This document shows, one piece after another, positions 27,457 to 35,570 of a stretch of 64,000 nt of DNA. The DNA comes from Burkholderiaceae bacterium (lineage in GTDB: Bacteria > Pseudomonadota > Gammaproteobacteria > Burkholderiales > Burkholderiaceae_C). Position 1 is the stretch's first letter, and every line of letters starts with the position of its first letter. Below the pieces are notes generated by a model, which was given only the letters and a program-made list of their open reading frames with translations, was not told the origin of the DNA and made no database searches. The stretch lies in NCBI GenBank assembly GCA_026125795.1, contig JAHCKM010000002.1:930001-994000 (forward strand). The letters run 5' to 3'. Made by a program: the position numbers and the translations under genes.

Positions 27457-29007
27457 ATGTCAATCGTTGTCCATCGTCGCCGCGTCACAGCCTTGGCCGC
27501 ACTGGCGGCGGCCATCGCGCTCGCCGTGCCCGTGCCGGGCCGTGCGCAGAACAAGTCGGCCCTCAATCTGGCCATGGTCGCCGAACCGCCCACGCTCGAC
27601 GTGCAGTCCACGCCGGCCGACCTGGTGTGCATCATCATGCAGCACGTCTACGAGACGCTCTACACGTTCGATGCCAACGCCAACCTGGTGCCGATGCTCG
27701 CCGACGGCATGCCCAAGGTCTCGGCCGACGGCAAGCTCTACGGCATCACGTTGCGCAAGGGCGTCAAGCTGCACAGCGGGCGCGACCTCGACGCCGAAGA
27801 CGTGGTGGGCAGCCTGAAGCGCTGGATGGAGGTGTCGCCGCGCGGCAAGTCGGTCAGCGCGCAGGTGCAGAGCCTGACGGCCAAGGGGCCGCTCGCTGTC
27901 GAGATCGCGCTGAAGAGCGCCTACGCGCCGCTGCTGGCGCAACTCGCGATGCCGTCGGGCATGGCGGCCATCATGGCCAAGGAAACGCTCGCGCAGCCGC
28001 TCAAGGAGTACGTCGGTACGGGGCCGTACCAGTTCAAGGAGCGCAGGCCCGATCAATACGTGTTGCTCGCCCGCTTCAACGACTACTCGGCGCGCCAGGA
28101 GCCGGCCAGCGGCTACGGCGGCAAGCGCGTGGCGTCGGTGGACGAGCTGCGCTTCGTGCCCGTGCCCAACGCCAACACGCGGGTCGAGGGTGCACTGGCG
28201 GGCCAGTTCCACTACGCCGATCTGCTGCCCATCGAGGCGCTGGGCCGGCTGGAGAAAGCGCAGGGCAAGGTGGTGCCGCTGCTCACGCCGTCGTTCGGCT
28301 TCCCGTACCTGGTGTTCAACACCAAGGAGGGCTCGATGTCGCAGCAGGGCGTGCGCCAGGCGGCACAGATGGCCCTGGGCCCCGGCGAGATGCTGGCCGG
28401 CGGCTTCGGCGATACGCGCTTCTTCATCGTCGAGGGCAACCACTTTCCCAAGGGCACGCCGTTCTATTCGGACGCCGGCACCGCGAGCTACAACGAGCGC
28501 GACGCCAAGAAGGCCAAGGCCGCCGCGGACAAGGCCGGCTACAAGGGCGAGCCGGTGCGCATCCTGACCAGCCGGCAGTACGACTTTCACTACAACATGG
28601 CGCTGATCATGGCCGAGCAGTTGAAGCGCGCCGGCTTCAAGGCCGAGCTCAACGTGGTGGAGTGGGCCACGCTGCTGCAGCGCCGTGCCGACCCGAAGCT
28701 GTGGGACATCTACATCACCCACTCCGGGCTGTTCCCCGAGCCGATGCTCTCGCCGCCGCAGCTCGGCGACGGCGCGCCGGGCTGGTGGAGCTCGACGGCC
28801 AAGGCACAGGCCCTGGCTGCGCTGAACCAGGAACCCAATCCCGCCAAGCGCGGCCCGCTGTGGGCCAAGGTGCAGCAAGTGGTCTACGACGAGGTGCCCT
28901 ACGTTCACGTCGGCAAGTTCGCCAGCCTCTCGGCGCGCTCGCCGTCGCTGCAGGGCTACACCCCGTACACCTACCCGTTCTTCTGGAACACCACGCTCAA
29001 GAACTAA
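27457..29007 (+). CDS. Dipeptide/oligopeptide ABC transporter substrate-binding protein
   Basis: A 516-residue periplasmic protein of the SBP_bac_5 family (DppA/OppA). The signal peptide runs to about residue 30 ('AVPVPGRAQNK'). Mature features: 'LNLAMVAEPPTLDVQ' at the start, 'VYETLYTFDANANLVPMLAD', and 'KEYVGTGPYQFKERRPD', all family landmarks. It delivers peptides or similar N-blocked compounds to the two permeases that follow. The D-aminoacylase-like enzyme in the same operon suggests N-acyl-D-amino acids or D-peptides as ligand, by inference. Confidence 0.92.
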   Translation: MSIVVHRRRVTALAALAAAIALAVPVPGRAQNKSALNLAMVAEPPTLDVQSTPADLVCIIMQHVYETLYTFDANANLVPMLADGMPKVSADGKLYGITLRKGVKLHSGRDLDAEDVVGSLKRWMEVSPRGKSVSAQVQSLTAKGPLAVEIALKSAYAPLLAQLAMPSGMAAIMAKETLAQPLKEYVGTGPYQFKERRPDQYVLLARFNDYSARQEPASGYGGKRVASVDELRFVPVPNANTRVEGALAGQFHYADLLPIEALGRLEKAQGKVVPLLTPSFGFPYLVFNTKEGSMSQQGVRQAAQMALGPGEMLAGGFGDTRFFIVEGNHFPKGTPFYSDAGTASYNERDAKKAKAAADKAGYKGEPVRILTSRQYDFHYNMALIMAEQLKRAGFKAELNVVEWATLLQRRADPKLWDIYITHSGLFPEPMLSPPQLGDGAPGWWSSTAKAQALAALNQEPNPAKRGPLWAKVQQVVYDEVPYVHVGKFASLSARSPSLQGYTPYTYPFFWNTTLKN

Positions 29008-29058
29008 GGGCCGCATCGACACCGTTTCGAGTCGTCGACCATCGAGGCGCCTGCAGTG

Positions 29059-30000
29059 ATGTGGCGTTTCCTGCTCAAGCGCGTGGGCGGCATGCTGGTG
29101 GTGCTGTCGCTGGTGGCGGTGCTGGTGTTCACGCTCACGCGCGTGGCGCCCGGAGACCCGGTGGCCGTGCTGCTCGGCGACCAGGCCACGGCCGACGACA
29201 TCGCGCGCGTGCAGCGCGTGTACGGGCTGGACCGCTCGCTGCCGGAGCAGTTCGGCTTGTGGCTGGAGCAACTCGCGCACGGCAATCTGGGCGACTCGAT
29301 CTTCCTGCAGCGGCCCGTCACGCAGGCGCTGTGGGAGCGCGCCGAGCCCACCGCGCTGCTGGCGCTGATGGCGGTGGCGATCGCCACGCTGATCGGCGTG
29401 CCCTGCGGCGTGGTGTCCGCCGTGTTCCGCGGCGGCGCTTCGGACCAGCTGCTCACCGGGTTCGCGATGCTGGGCGCGAGCGTGCCGAGCTTCTGGTTCG
29501 GCCTGGTGCTGATGCAGATCTTCGCGGTGTCGCTCGGCTGGTTTCCGGTGTCGGGCTATGGCGAGCCCGGGGCATCGCTGGCGCAGCGGCTGCACGCGCT
29601 GGTGTTGCCCGCCACCGTGCTGGGCGTGCTGAACTCGGCATTGATCATCCGCTTCACGCGCGCTTCGATGCTCGACGTGCTGGGCGAGGACTATGTGCGC
29701 ACCGCGCGCGCCAAGGGCCTGCCGGAGCGGCGCGTGATCTTCAAGCACGCGCTGCGCAACGCGCTGGTGCCGATCGTCACGGTGATCGGCCTGACGGTGG
29801 CGCTGATGATCGGCGGTGCGGTGGTCACCGAGACGGTGTTCGGCCTGCCGGGCGTGGGCAACCTCGTGGTCACCGCGGTCACGCGGCGCGACTATCCGGT
29901 GATCCAGGGCGCGCTGCTCGTCGTGGCAGGGATCTACGTGGTGATCAATTTTCTGGTCGACCTGCTGTACACGGTGGTCGACCCACGGGTGCGGACGTGA
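29059..30000 (+). CDS. Peptide ABC transporter permease, DppB type
   Basis: A 313-residue inner-membrane permease with six helices. 'MWRFLLKRVGGMLVVLSLVA' is the DppB-type first helix, and 'EDYVRTARAKGLPERRVIFK' is the EAA loop that docks to an ATPase. A GTG at 29056 directly before the ATG is an alternative start. Its stop overlaps the GTG start of the next permease by 4 bases (GTGA). Confidence 0.93.
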   Translation: MWRFLLKRVGGMLVVLSLVAVLVFTLTRVAPGDPVAVLLGDQATADDIARVQRVYGLDRSLPEQFGLWLEQLAHGNLGDSIFLQRPVTQALWERAEPTALLALMAVAIATLIGVPCGVVSAVFRGGASDQLLTGFAMLGASVPSFWFGLVLMQIFAVSLGWFPVSGYGEPGASLAQRLHALVLPATVLGVLNSALIIRFTRASMLDVLGEDYVRTARAKGLPERRVIFKHALRNALVPIVTVIGLTVALMIGGAVVTETVFGLPGVGNLVVTAVTRRDYPVIQGALLVVAGIYVVINFLVDLLYTVVDPRVRT

Positions 30001-30851
30001 CGGCCGGCGTGCCCCGTTTGCCGCTGGCGGTGCGCAAGCTGTTTCGCCGCCGCATCGTGCTGATGGCCGCGGTGCTGCTGGTCGGCGTGGTTGCAGCCGC
30101 ACTGCTCGCCGGACCGTTGAGCGGGCTCGATCCCAATGAAACGGCGGTGTCGCAGCGGCTGCGCTGGCCGTCGGTGGCGCATTGGCTCGGCACCGACGAA
30201 CTGGGGCGCGACCTGTTCGCGCGCATTGCCTTCGGCGGGCGCTACTCGCTGGCCATCGCGGGGCTGACCGCGCTCGGCGCCGTCGCCGCGGGCACCGTGC
30301 TCGGCCTCGCGGCGGGGTACTTCCAGCGCCTCGATGCGATGCTGATGCGCCTGGTCGACGCGATGATGTCGTTTCCCGACATCCTGCTCGCGGTGGCGCT
30401 GGTGGGCATCCTCGGCGCATCGATGCTCAACGTGGTGCTGGCGCTGGTGCTGGTGTACACGCCGCGCGTGGCGCGCGTGGTGCGCGCCTCCACGCTGGTG
30501 GTGCGCGAGTTGTTGTTCGTGGAGGCCGCGCGTGCGCTCGGCGCGCCCACGGTGCGCATCCTGTGGCGCCACGTGCTGCCGAACCTGGTGTCGCCGATCA
30601 CCGTGCAGGGCACCTTCATCTTCGCGTACGCGGTGCTGGCCGAGGCGGCGCTGTCGTTCCTCGGTGTCGGCGTGCCGCCCGAGATCCCCACCTGGGGCAC
30701 GATGGTCGCGGGCAGCCAGGCCTATGCACACCAGGCGCTGTGGATCGTGCTGTTCCCCGGCCTGGCGATCATCGTCACCGCGCTGTCGCTGCAGGTGCTG
30801 GGCGACGGCATCCGCGACCTGCTCGATCCGCGGCTGCGCCGGTCGGCGTAA
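29997..30851 (+). CDS. Peptide ABC transporter permease, DppC type
   Basis: A 284-residue permease that pairs with DppB. It begins at GTG 29997 overlapping the previous stop. The early residues 'VRKLFRRRIVLMAAVLL' form the first helix; 'HWLGTDELGRDLFARIAFG' is a DppC hallmark, and 'VEAARALGAPTVRILWRHVL' is the EAA loop. No ATPase genes follow; the operon continues with a regulator and an amidohydrolase, so ATP-binding subunits must come from elsewhere. Confidence 0.92.
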   Translation: MTAGVPRLPLAVRKLFRRRIVLMAAVLLVGVVAAALLAGPLSGLDPNETAVSQRLRWPSVAHWLGTDELGRDLFARIAFGGRYSLAIAGLTALGAVAAGTVLGLAAGYFQRLDAMLMRLVDAMMSFPDILLAVALVGILGASMLNVVLALVLVYTPRVARVVRASTLVVRELLFVEAARALGAPTVRILWRHVLPNLVSPITVQGTFIFAYAVLAEAALSFLGVGVPPEIPTWGTMVAGSQAYAHQALWIVLFPGLAIIVTALSLQVLGDGIRDLLDPRLRRSA

Positions 30852-30867
30852 GGCGAGGGCGATTCGA

Positions 30868-31827
30868 ATGGACCGCACACGCGCCGCCGAACACCACGCG
30901 CCCACCGCCGGCCCGATGATGAGCCCGCGCGTGCGCGACCAGGTAGCCGCCATCATCGAGCGTGCCACCGCGTCGCGACGCAAGGTGCTCGAGCTGATCC
31001 TGGAGGATCCGCAGCGCGTGCTCGACGAGACGTTCGAGCACCTTGCGCAGCGCGCCGGCAGCTCGGTGCCCACCGTGATGCGCACCTGCCGCGACCTCGG
31101 GTACGCCGGACTGCGCGAGTTCAAGCTCGCGCTCGCGCAGGACCTCGCGGTGCGCGGCTCGCCGCTGAACCGCCGCGTGCGCATCACCGACGACGTGCGG
31201 CAGGTGATCGACAAGATCTCGCGCGGCGCCGCCGCGGTGGTGCACGGCGTGCAGGCGCAACTGTCGCCCGAGGCGGTGCAGGCTGCCGCCGACGCGCTGG
31301 TGAAGGCGGGACGGGTCGACTGCTACGGCGTGGGCATCACGTCGAACTTCATGGCGATGGATCTGCACGCACGGCTGTTCCGCCTCGGCGTGCTGTCCAA
31401 CACCTATCTCGATCCGCACGTTCAGCTGATCTCGGCGTCCACCATCGACCGCCGCGGCGTGGTGATGGCGATCACCCATGTCGGCGGCATGCCGTCGCTG
31501 CTCGAGGCGGTGGACGTCGCGCGCTCGCGCGGCGCGACGGTCATCGCGCTCACGCAGGGCGGTTCGCCGCTGGCGCGCATGGCCGACATCCTGCTCGCGA
31601 TCGAGGTGGCGCCCGACCCGGTGATGCCGGTCGGGCCGGAGGCCTATCTCGCGCACCTGACGGTGCTCGAGATCCTCACCGTGCTGGTGGCGCAGCGCCT
31701 CGGCGACAAAGCCGCGCGGCGCCTGGCGCACATCCAGCACATGCTGGCCACCCGCGGCGTGGACATGCACCCGCACCACGTGCTGCGCGAGGCGCACGCC
31801 GACGCCCGCAAGAGCCGCCGCCGATGA
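30868..31827 (+). CDS. RpiR/MurR family transcriptional regulator
   Basis: A 319-residue regulator with an N-terminal helix-turn-helix of the RpiR type (about residues 18-92: 'VLELILEDPQRVLDETFEHL', 'SVPTVMRTCRDLGYAGLREF') and a C-terminal SIS sugar-isomerase domain (about residues 130-265: 'VDCYGVGITSNFMAMDLHAR'). SIS domains usually sense phosphosugars; here the ligand may derive from the transported compound, perhaps a peptidoglycan-like amino sugar. It overlaps the next gene by 4 bases. Two palindromes upstream of the operon are its probable operators. Confidence 0.9.
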   Translation: MDRTRAAEHHAPTAGPMMSPRVRDQVAAIIERATASRRKVLELILEDPQRVLDETFEHLAQRAGSSVPTVMRTCRDLGYAGLREFKLALAQDLAVRGSPLNRRVRITDDVRQVIDKISRGAAAVVHGVQAQLSPEAVQAAADALVKAGRVDCYGVGITSNFMAMDLHARLFRLGVLSNTYLDPHVQLISASTIDRRGVVMAITHVGGMPSLLEAVDVARSRGATVIALTQGGSPLARMADILLAIEVAPDPVMPVGPEAYLAHLTVLEILTVLVAQRLGDKAARRLAHIQHMLATRGVDMHPHHVLREAHADARKSRRR

Positions 31828-33281
31828 CGACAGCCACGCTGCTGGAGCATGGCCGCGTCGTCGACGGCAGCGGCGAGCCGGCACGTGCCGACGACGTGCT
31901 GCTGCAGGGCGAGCGCATCATCGCCGTGGCGCCGAACCTGCGCACGCAGCTGCCCGCGGGCCTGTCGATGAGCGACGTGGAGGCGGTGGACTGCCGCGGC
32001 CTGGTGGTGGCGCCGGGCTTCATCGATGCGCACACGCACGACGATGCGATCGTGCTCGACGCGCCGGAGATGACGCCCAAACTGACGCAGGGCATCACCA
32101 CCGTCGTCACCGGCAACTGCGGCCTGTCGCTGGCGCCGTACGTGGTGGACGAGCCGCAGGGCGCGCTGACGCTGCTCGGCCGGTCGTTCCGCTTTGCATC
32201 GATGGCCGCGTACGTGCAGGCCGTGGCGCAGGCGCAGCCTGCGCTCAACGTGGCGCCGCTGGTGGGCCACACCACGTTGCGCCACGCGTGCATGGGCGAT
32301 CTGTCGCTACCGGCGAGCGAGGCGCAGCTGCAGGCCATGTGTGCGCTGCTCGAGCGCTGCCTGACCGAAGGCGCGATCGGCTTGTCGTCGGGGCTGTTCT
32401 ATGCCGAGGCGATGCCCGCGCCGGCCAGCGAGGTGACGGCGCTGGCGCGCGTGGTGGCGCGCCACCGCGGCGTGTACGCCACGCACCTGCGCACCGAGAT
32501 GGCCGACATCCTCGATGCGATGCACGAGGCGAGCGACACCGCGTTCGCCGCCGGCGTGCCGCTGATCCTCTCGCACCACAAGTGCGCCGGCCCGGCCAAC
32601 TGGGGCCGCACGCGGCAGACGCTGCCGCTGATCGACCGCCTGGCCGAGCGCCAGGAGATCGCGATGGACGTCTACCCCTACGTGGCCGGGTCCACCGTGC
32701 TGCGCGAGGATCTGGTCGACGGCGTGATCGACGTGCTGATCAGTTGGTCGGCGCCCCATCCGGAAGCAACGGGCCGGCTGCTGTCGGCGATCGCCGGCGA
32801 GTGGGGCGTCACGCAGCGCGAGGCCTGCCTGCGGCTGAAGCCCGGCGGCGCGTGCTACTTCCAGATGCACGAAGACGACGTGCGGCGCGTGCTGTCGCAC
32901 GCGCGCAGCATGGTCGGCTCCGACGGACTGCCGCACGACCGGCACCCGCACCCGCGCCTGTGGGGCACGTTTCCGCGCGTGCTGGGGCGCTACTGGCGCG
33001 AGCAGCGGCTGTTCACGCTCGAGCAGGCGGTGCACAAGATGACCGGGCTGACGGCGCGCCACTTCCGCTTGGACCAACGCGGCGAGGTGTGTGCCGGATG
33101 GTTTGCCGATCTGGCGGTGTTCGACCCCGCGCGCGTGCACGACCTCGCCACCTATGAGCAGCCGCTGCAGCGCAGCGTCGGCATCGAGCAGGTCTACGTC
33201 AACGGGCAACTCGCCCTGACCGCAAGCGATGCGTCGTGCCGGCAGCGCGCGGGTCGGGTGCTCGGGCGCACCAACGGGTAA
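31824..33281 (+). CDS. N-acyl-D-amino-acid deacylase (D-aminoacylase) family amidohydrolase
   Basis: A 485-residue amidohydrolase. Metal ligands are seen in order: H-x-H in 'GFIDAHTHDD', the metal-bridging Cys in 'VVTGNCGLSLAPY', His in 'YATHLRTEM' and 'ILSHHKCAGP', and Asp in 'MVGSDGLPHD'. D-aminoacylases hydrolyse N-acyl-D-amino acids to D-amino acid and carboxylate; dihydroorotase-like relatives cleave cyclic amides. Coupling (ATGA) to the RpiR gene and the upstream peptide transporter supports use of imported N-acylated or D-amino-acid peptides. Confidence 0.9.
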   Translation: MTTATLLEHGRVVDGSGEPARADDVLLQGERIIAVAPNLRTQLPAGLSMSDVEAVDCRGLVVAPGFIDAHTHDDAIVLDAPEMTPKLTQGITTVVTGNCGLSLAPYVVDEPQGALTLLGRSFRFASMAAYVQAVAQAQPALNVAPLVGHTTLRHACMGDLSLPASEAQLQAMCALLERCLTEGAIGLSSGLFYAEAMPAPASEVTALARVVARHRGVYATHLRTEMADILDAMHEASDTAFAAGVPLILSHHKCAGPANWGRTRQTLPLIDRLAERQEIAMDVYPYVAGSTVLREDLVDGVIDVLISWSAPHPEATGRLLSAIAGEWGVTQREACLRLKPGGACYFQMHEDDVRRVLSHARSMVGSDGLPHDRHPHPRLWGTFPRVLGRYWREQRLFTLEQAVHKMTGLTARHFRLDQRGEVCAGWFADLAVFDPARVHDLATYEQPLQRSVGIEQVYVNGQLALTASDASCRQRAGRVLGRTNG

Positions 33282-33384
33282 AGCCGACGACGCCACCGTC
33301 GGCCGACGGCCCGTGGCCGTTGGCGGGACGGCGGTCCACCACGTCCGGAATCCAACCGCGCTTGCGTGGTGCGAGCCGAGGCGG

Positions 33385-33843
33385 ATGACTCTTCAAGCCA
33401 CCGACATGGCGAACATCGACTGGAATGCATTCACCCCGGCCAGCGCGTTGGCCGGAGGCGTGCTCATCGGAGCCGCTGCGGCCGCGTTCTTGCTGCTCAA
33501 CGGGCGCACCGCCGGCGTCAGCGGCGTGATCGGCGGCCTGTTGCGGCCATCGCGCGGCGACGTGATCTGGCGCGTCGCCTTCCTGGCCGGACTCGTCGCC
33601 GCACCGCAGGCCTACGCGTGGTTCTCCGTTGCGCCGCGGTTGAGCATCGCCGCGGATTGGGACGCATTGATCTCAGCCGGCCTGCTGGTGGGCATCGGGA
33701 CCCGATTCGCGTCCGGCTGCACCAGTGGCCATGGGGTCTGTGGCGTCGCGCGACTGTCGCGGCGCTCGTGGGTGGCAACGTTGATCTTCACCGCCGCCGC
33801 CTTCGTGACGACGTTCTTCATGCGGCACGTGCAGGGAGCGTGA
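33385..33843 (+). CDS. YeeE/YedE family membrane protein, first half
   Basis: A 152-residue protein with four membrane helices, corresponding to half of a full-length YeeE-type (sulfur transport) protein. The signature 'GTRFASGCTSGHGVCGVAR' near residue 110 carries the conserved Cys residues thought to relay thiosulfate or a related sulfur compound. GAGGCGG precedes the ATG at 33385; a second ATG at 33406 is possible. The partner half follows after 3 bases. Confidence 0.88.
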   Translation: MTLQATDMANIDWNAFTPASALAGGVLIGAAAAAFLLLNGRTAGVSGVIGGLLRPSRGDVIWRVAFLAGLVAAPQAYAWFSVAPRLSIAADWDALISAGLLVGIGTRFASGCTSGHGVCGVARLSRRSWVATLIFTAAAFVTTFFMRHVQGA

Positions 33844-33846
33844 ACG

Positions 33847-34290
33847 ATGGCAACGGTCACGGCGTTGTTGTCCGGCCTGGTGTTCGGCATCGGCCTGCTG
33901 TGGTCGGGCCTGGCCAATCCGGCCAAGGTTCTTGGCTTTCTCGACATCGCGGGTCGATGGGATCCTTCCTTGGTGCTGGTCATGACGGCGGCCGTCTCAA
34001 CCGCGATGCTGGGTTTCGCCGCCGCGCGACGGCGCGTCACGTCCTACCTCGGCGTCACGCTGGACCTGCCTGCATCGAGCGCCATCGACGGCCGATTGGT
34101 GGGTGGCAGCGCCGTGTTCGGCATGGGCTGGGGGATCACCGGCTTCTGTCCCGGTCCAGCCGTGGTGGGGACCGGCGCCGGCGAGCTCAAGGCCGTCGTG
34201 TTCGTGGCGGCCATGGTGCTCGGCATGGCATTGTTCGAGCTGATCGAGCGCTTGAAGGCAAGCCCGGGCAGCGGCGACCCATGTCCCTAG
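33847..34290 (+). CDS. YeeE/YedE family membrane protein, second half
   Basis: A 147-residue protein with four helices, the second of a split pair (PmpA/PmpB arrangement). 'LVFGIGLLWSGLANPAKVLG' opens it and 'GWGITGFCPGPAVVG' near residue 95 is the matching Cys-containing re-entrant motif. Together the two halves should form one sulfur-compound channel in the inner membrane. Spacing of 3 bases indicates co-translation. Confidence 0.88.
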   Translation: MATVTALLSGLVFGIGLLWSGLANPAKVLGFLDIAGRWDPSLVLVMTAAVSTAMLGFAAARRRVTSYLGVTLDLPASSAIDGRLVGGSAVFGMGWGITGFCPGPAVVGTGAGELKAVVFVAAMVLGMALFELIERLKASPGSGDPCP

Positions 34291-34376
34291 CCTGTCGTCT
34301 TGCGGGCCGGACGGTCCGGTGGCACGCTGCGGCGGCGCGCGCATGTTGCGGCCGCGCGGACCCATCGGAGGAACCC

Positions 34377-34979
34377 ATGAAGCGGATGCTCTCGGCGTTG
34401 CCGGTTGTTGCGTCTCTTGCGTTGCCCACCGGCGCGCTCGCCAACGACGACCACCGCGACGACGTGCGCTCGGTGCGCGCGATCGCCCGCATCCAGGCCT
34501 GCGATGCCGCCGCCACCGGGCCGATCAGCGGCGTGGCGCGCCTGATCGAGCGGCCGTCGAGCGAAGGGGTCAAGGTGGTCGACGTCGCGATGCGCGTGCG
34601 CGGCCTGTCCGACGGCAAGCACGCGGTGCACATCCACGCGGTGGGTCTGTGTTCGCCGTGCAGCATGGCCGGCGGGCATTTCGATCCCGGCCCGAGCGGC
34701 AACCCGTCGCCCGATGGCAACCACCCCTTCCACTCGGGCGACCTGATCAACATCGACGTCAAGCGGGGCTTCGGCACGATGCGCACCACCACCAGCCGCG
34801 TCACGCTGTCGCCGGGGCCGCTGAGCGTGTTTGACGCCGATGGCAGCGCGTTCATCATCCACGTGCTGCCCGACACCTACTGCCCGGGCGGTGAAGTGGC
34901 CGGCTGCGCTGGCGGCGCACGCGCCGCCTGCGGCAGGATCGAGCTGGTGAGCGACGAGTCGGATTCCTGGTTCGACTGA
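34377..34979 (+). CDS. sodC: Periplasmic Cu-Zn superoxide dismutase family protein
   Basis: A 200-residue secreted protein with a signal peptide ending near 'GALANDD'. The copper and zinc ligands are readable: 'HAVHIHAVGLC' (H-x-H and the disulfide Cys), 'GGHFDP', 'NHPFHSGDL', and 'FIIHVLPDTY'. The paired Cys residues and 'GGARAACGRI' end fit bacterial SodC. It converts superoxide to peroxide and oxygen in the periplasm. GGAGGAA precedes the ATG. A hairpin lies 9 bases after the stop. Confidence 0.88.
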   Translation: MKRMLSALPVVASLALPTGALANDDHRDDVRSVRAIARIQACDAAATGPISGVARLIERPSSEGVKVVDVAMRVRGLSDGKHAVHIHAVGLCSPCSMAGGHFDPGPSGNPSPDGNHPFHSGDLINIDVKRGFGTMRTTTSRVTLSPGPLSVFDADGSAFIIHVLPDTYCPGGEVAGCAGGARAACGRIELVSDESDSWFD

Positions 34980-34988
34980 AGGCCGATC

Positions 34989-35019
34989 GCGATGGGCACG
35001 CTTCGGGCGCGCCCATCGC
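34989..35019. terminator. Hairpin between convergent sodC and SRPBCC genes
   Basis: GCGATGGGC pairs perfectly with GCCCATCGC over nine base pairs, with an inner CGC/GCG stem. It sits 9 bases after the sodC stop and 6 before the end of the convergent gene. There is no clear T-run, so it may act as a barrier in both directions or mark a Rho-dependent end. Confidence 0.5.
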
Positions 35020-35025
35020 AGGGCA

Positions 35026-35478
35026 TCAGCGTTCGCATAGCTCCTTGAGCTTGTCGAGCGCCGCGGGCCAGCCGTCGTTGAACATCGACTCCCACTGCGG
35101 GGACGTCACGATGTCGACGCTGAGCCGCGTCTTGCCGTCTTGCTCGGTGAACGTATAGCCCTCGGTGGTACCGATCCAGCCTCTGGCCATCTCGCTGTCG
35201 CGATCTTCACTGCCGTCGCCGTTGAGGACCGCGACATGCCGCGCCAGCACGTGTTCGTGGGGCCTGAGGTCGTCGATGGTGGCCAAGGTGCCGCCTTGCC
35301 CGTCGCTGCCGAGGAAGCGGATCGACGCATCCCGCTTCCATTCGCCGACATAACGCGATCCGGGCCAGGAGACACCGACCCACTCCTTGTACGACGCCGG
35401 CTCGAGCATCGTGGTCCACACCTTGTGGCGCGGCGCGCCGATGGTGACGCTGTACTGCAGGGCTTTCGTCGTGGGCAT
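35026..35478 (-). CDS. SRPBCC (AHSA1-like) domain protein
   Basis: A 150-residue protein with the START/Bet v 1-like fold: 'YSVTIGAPRHKVWTTMLEPA' then 'YKEWVGVSWPGSRYVGEW', ending in the long C-terminal helix 'GWPAALDKLKELCE'. The AHSA1-like subgroup binds hydrophobic ligands or acts as co-chaperone; bacterial copies are uncharacterised. A ribosome site (AAGGAGC in reverse sense) precedes the ATG. Confidence 0.85.
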   Translation of the reverse strand: MPTTKALQYSVTIGAPRHKVWTTMLEPASYKEWVGVSWPGSRYVGEWKRDASIRFLGSDGQGGTLATIDDLRPHEHVLARHVAVLNGDGSEDRDSEMARGWIGTTEGYTFTEQDGKTRLSVDIVTSPQWESMFNDGWPAALDKLKELCER

Positions 35479-35570
35479 GGTCGTGCTCCTTGCGGTGAGG
35501 TTGAACAGAGCAGGGCTCTGAAACCACGACGAGCGCGGCGGCGCGCTTTCGACATCGCGCCGCGCCGCGA

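Noticed and set aside
27460-30420. 986-residue minus-strand open frame opposite the peptide transporter genes
   Set aside because: It covers two well-supported plus-strand genes and shows only low-complexity His/Gln/Arg sequence.
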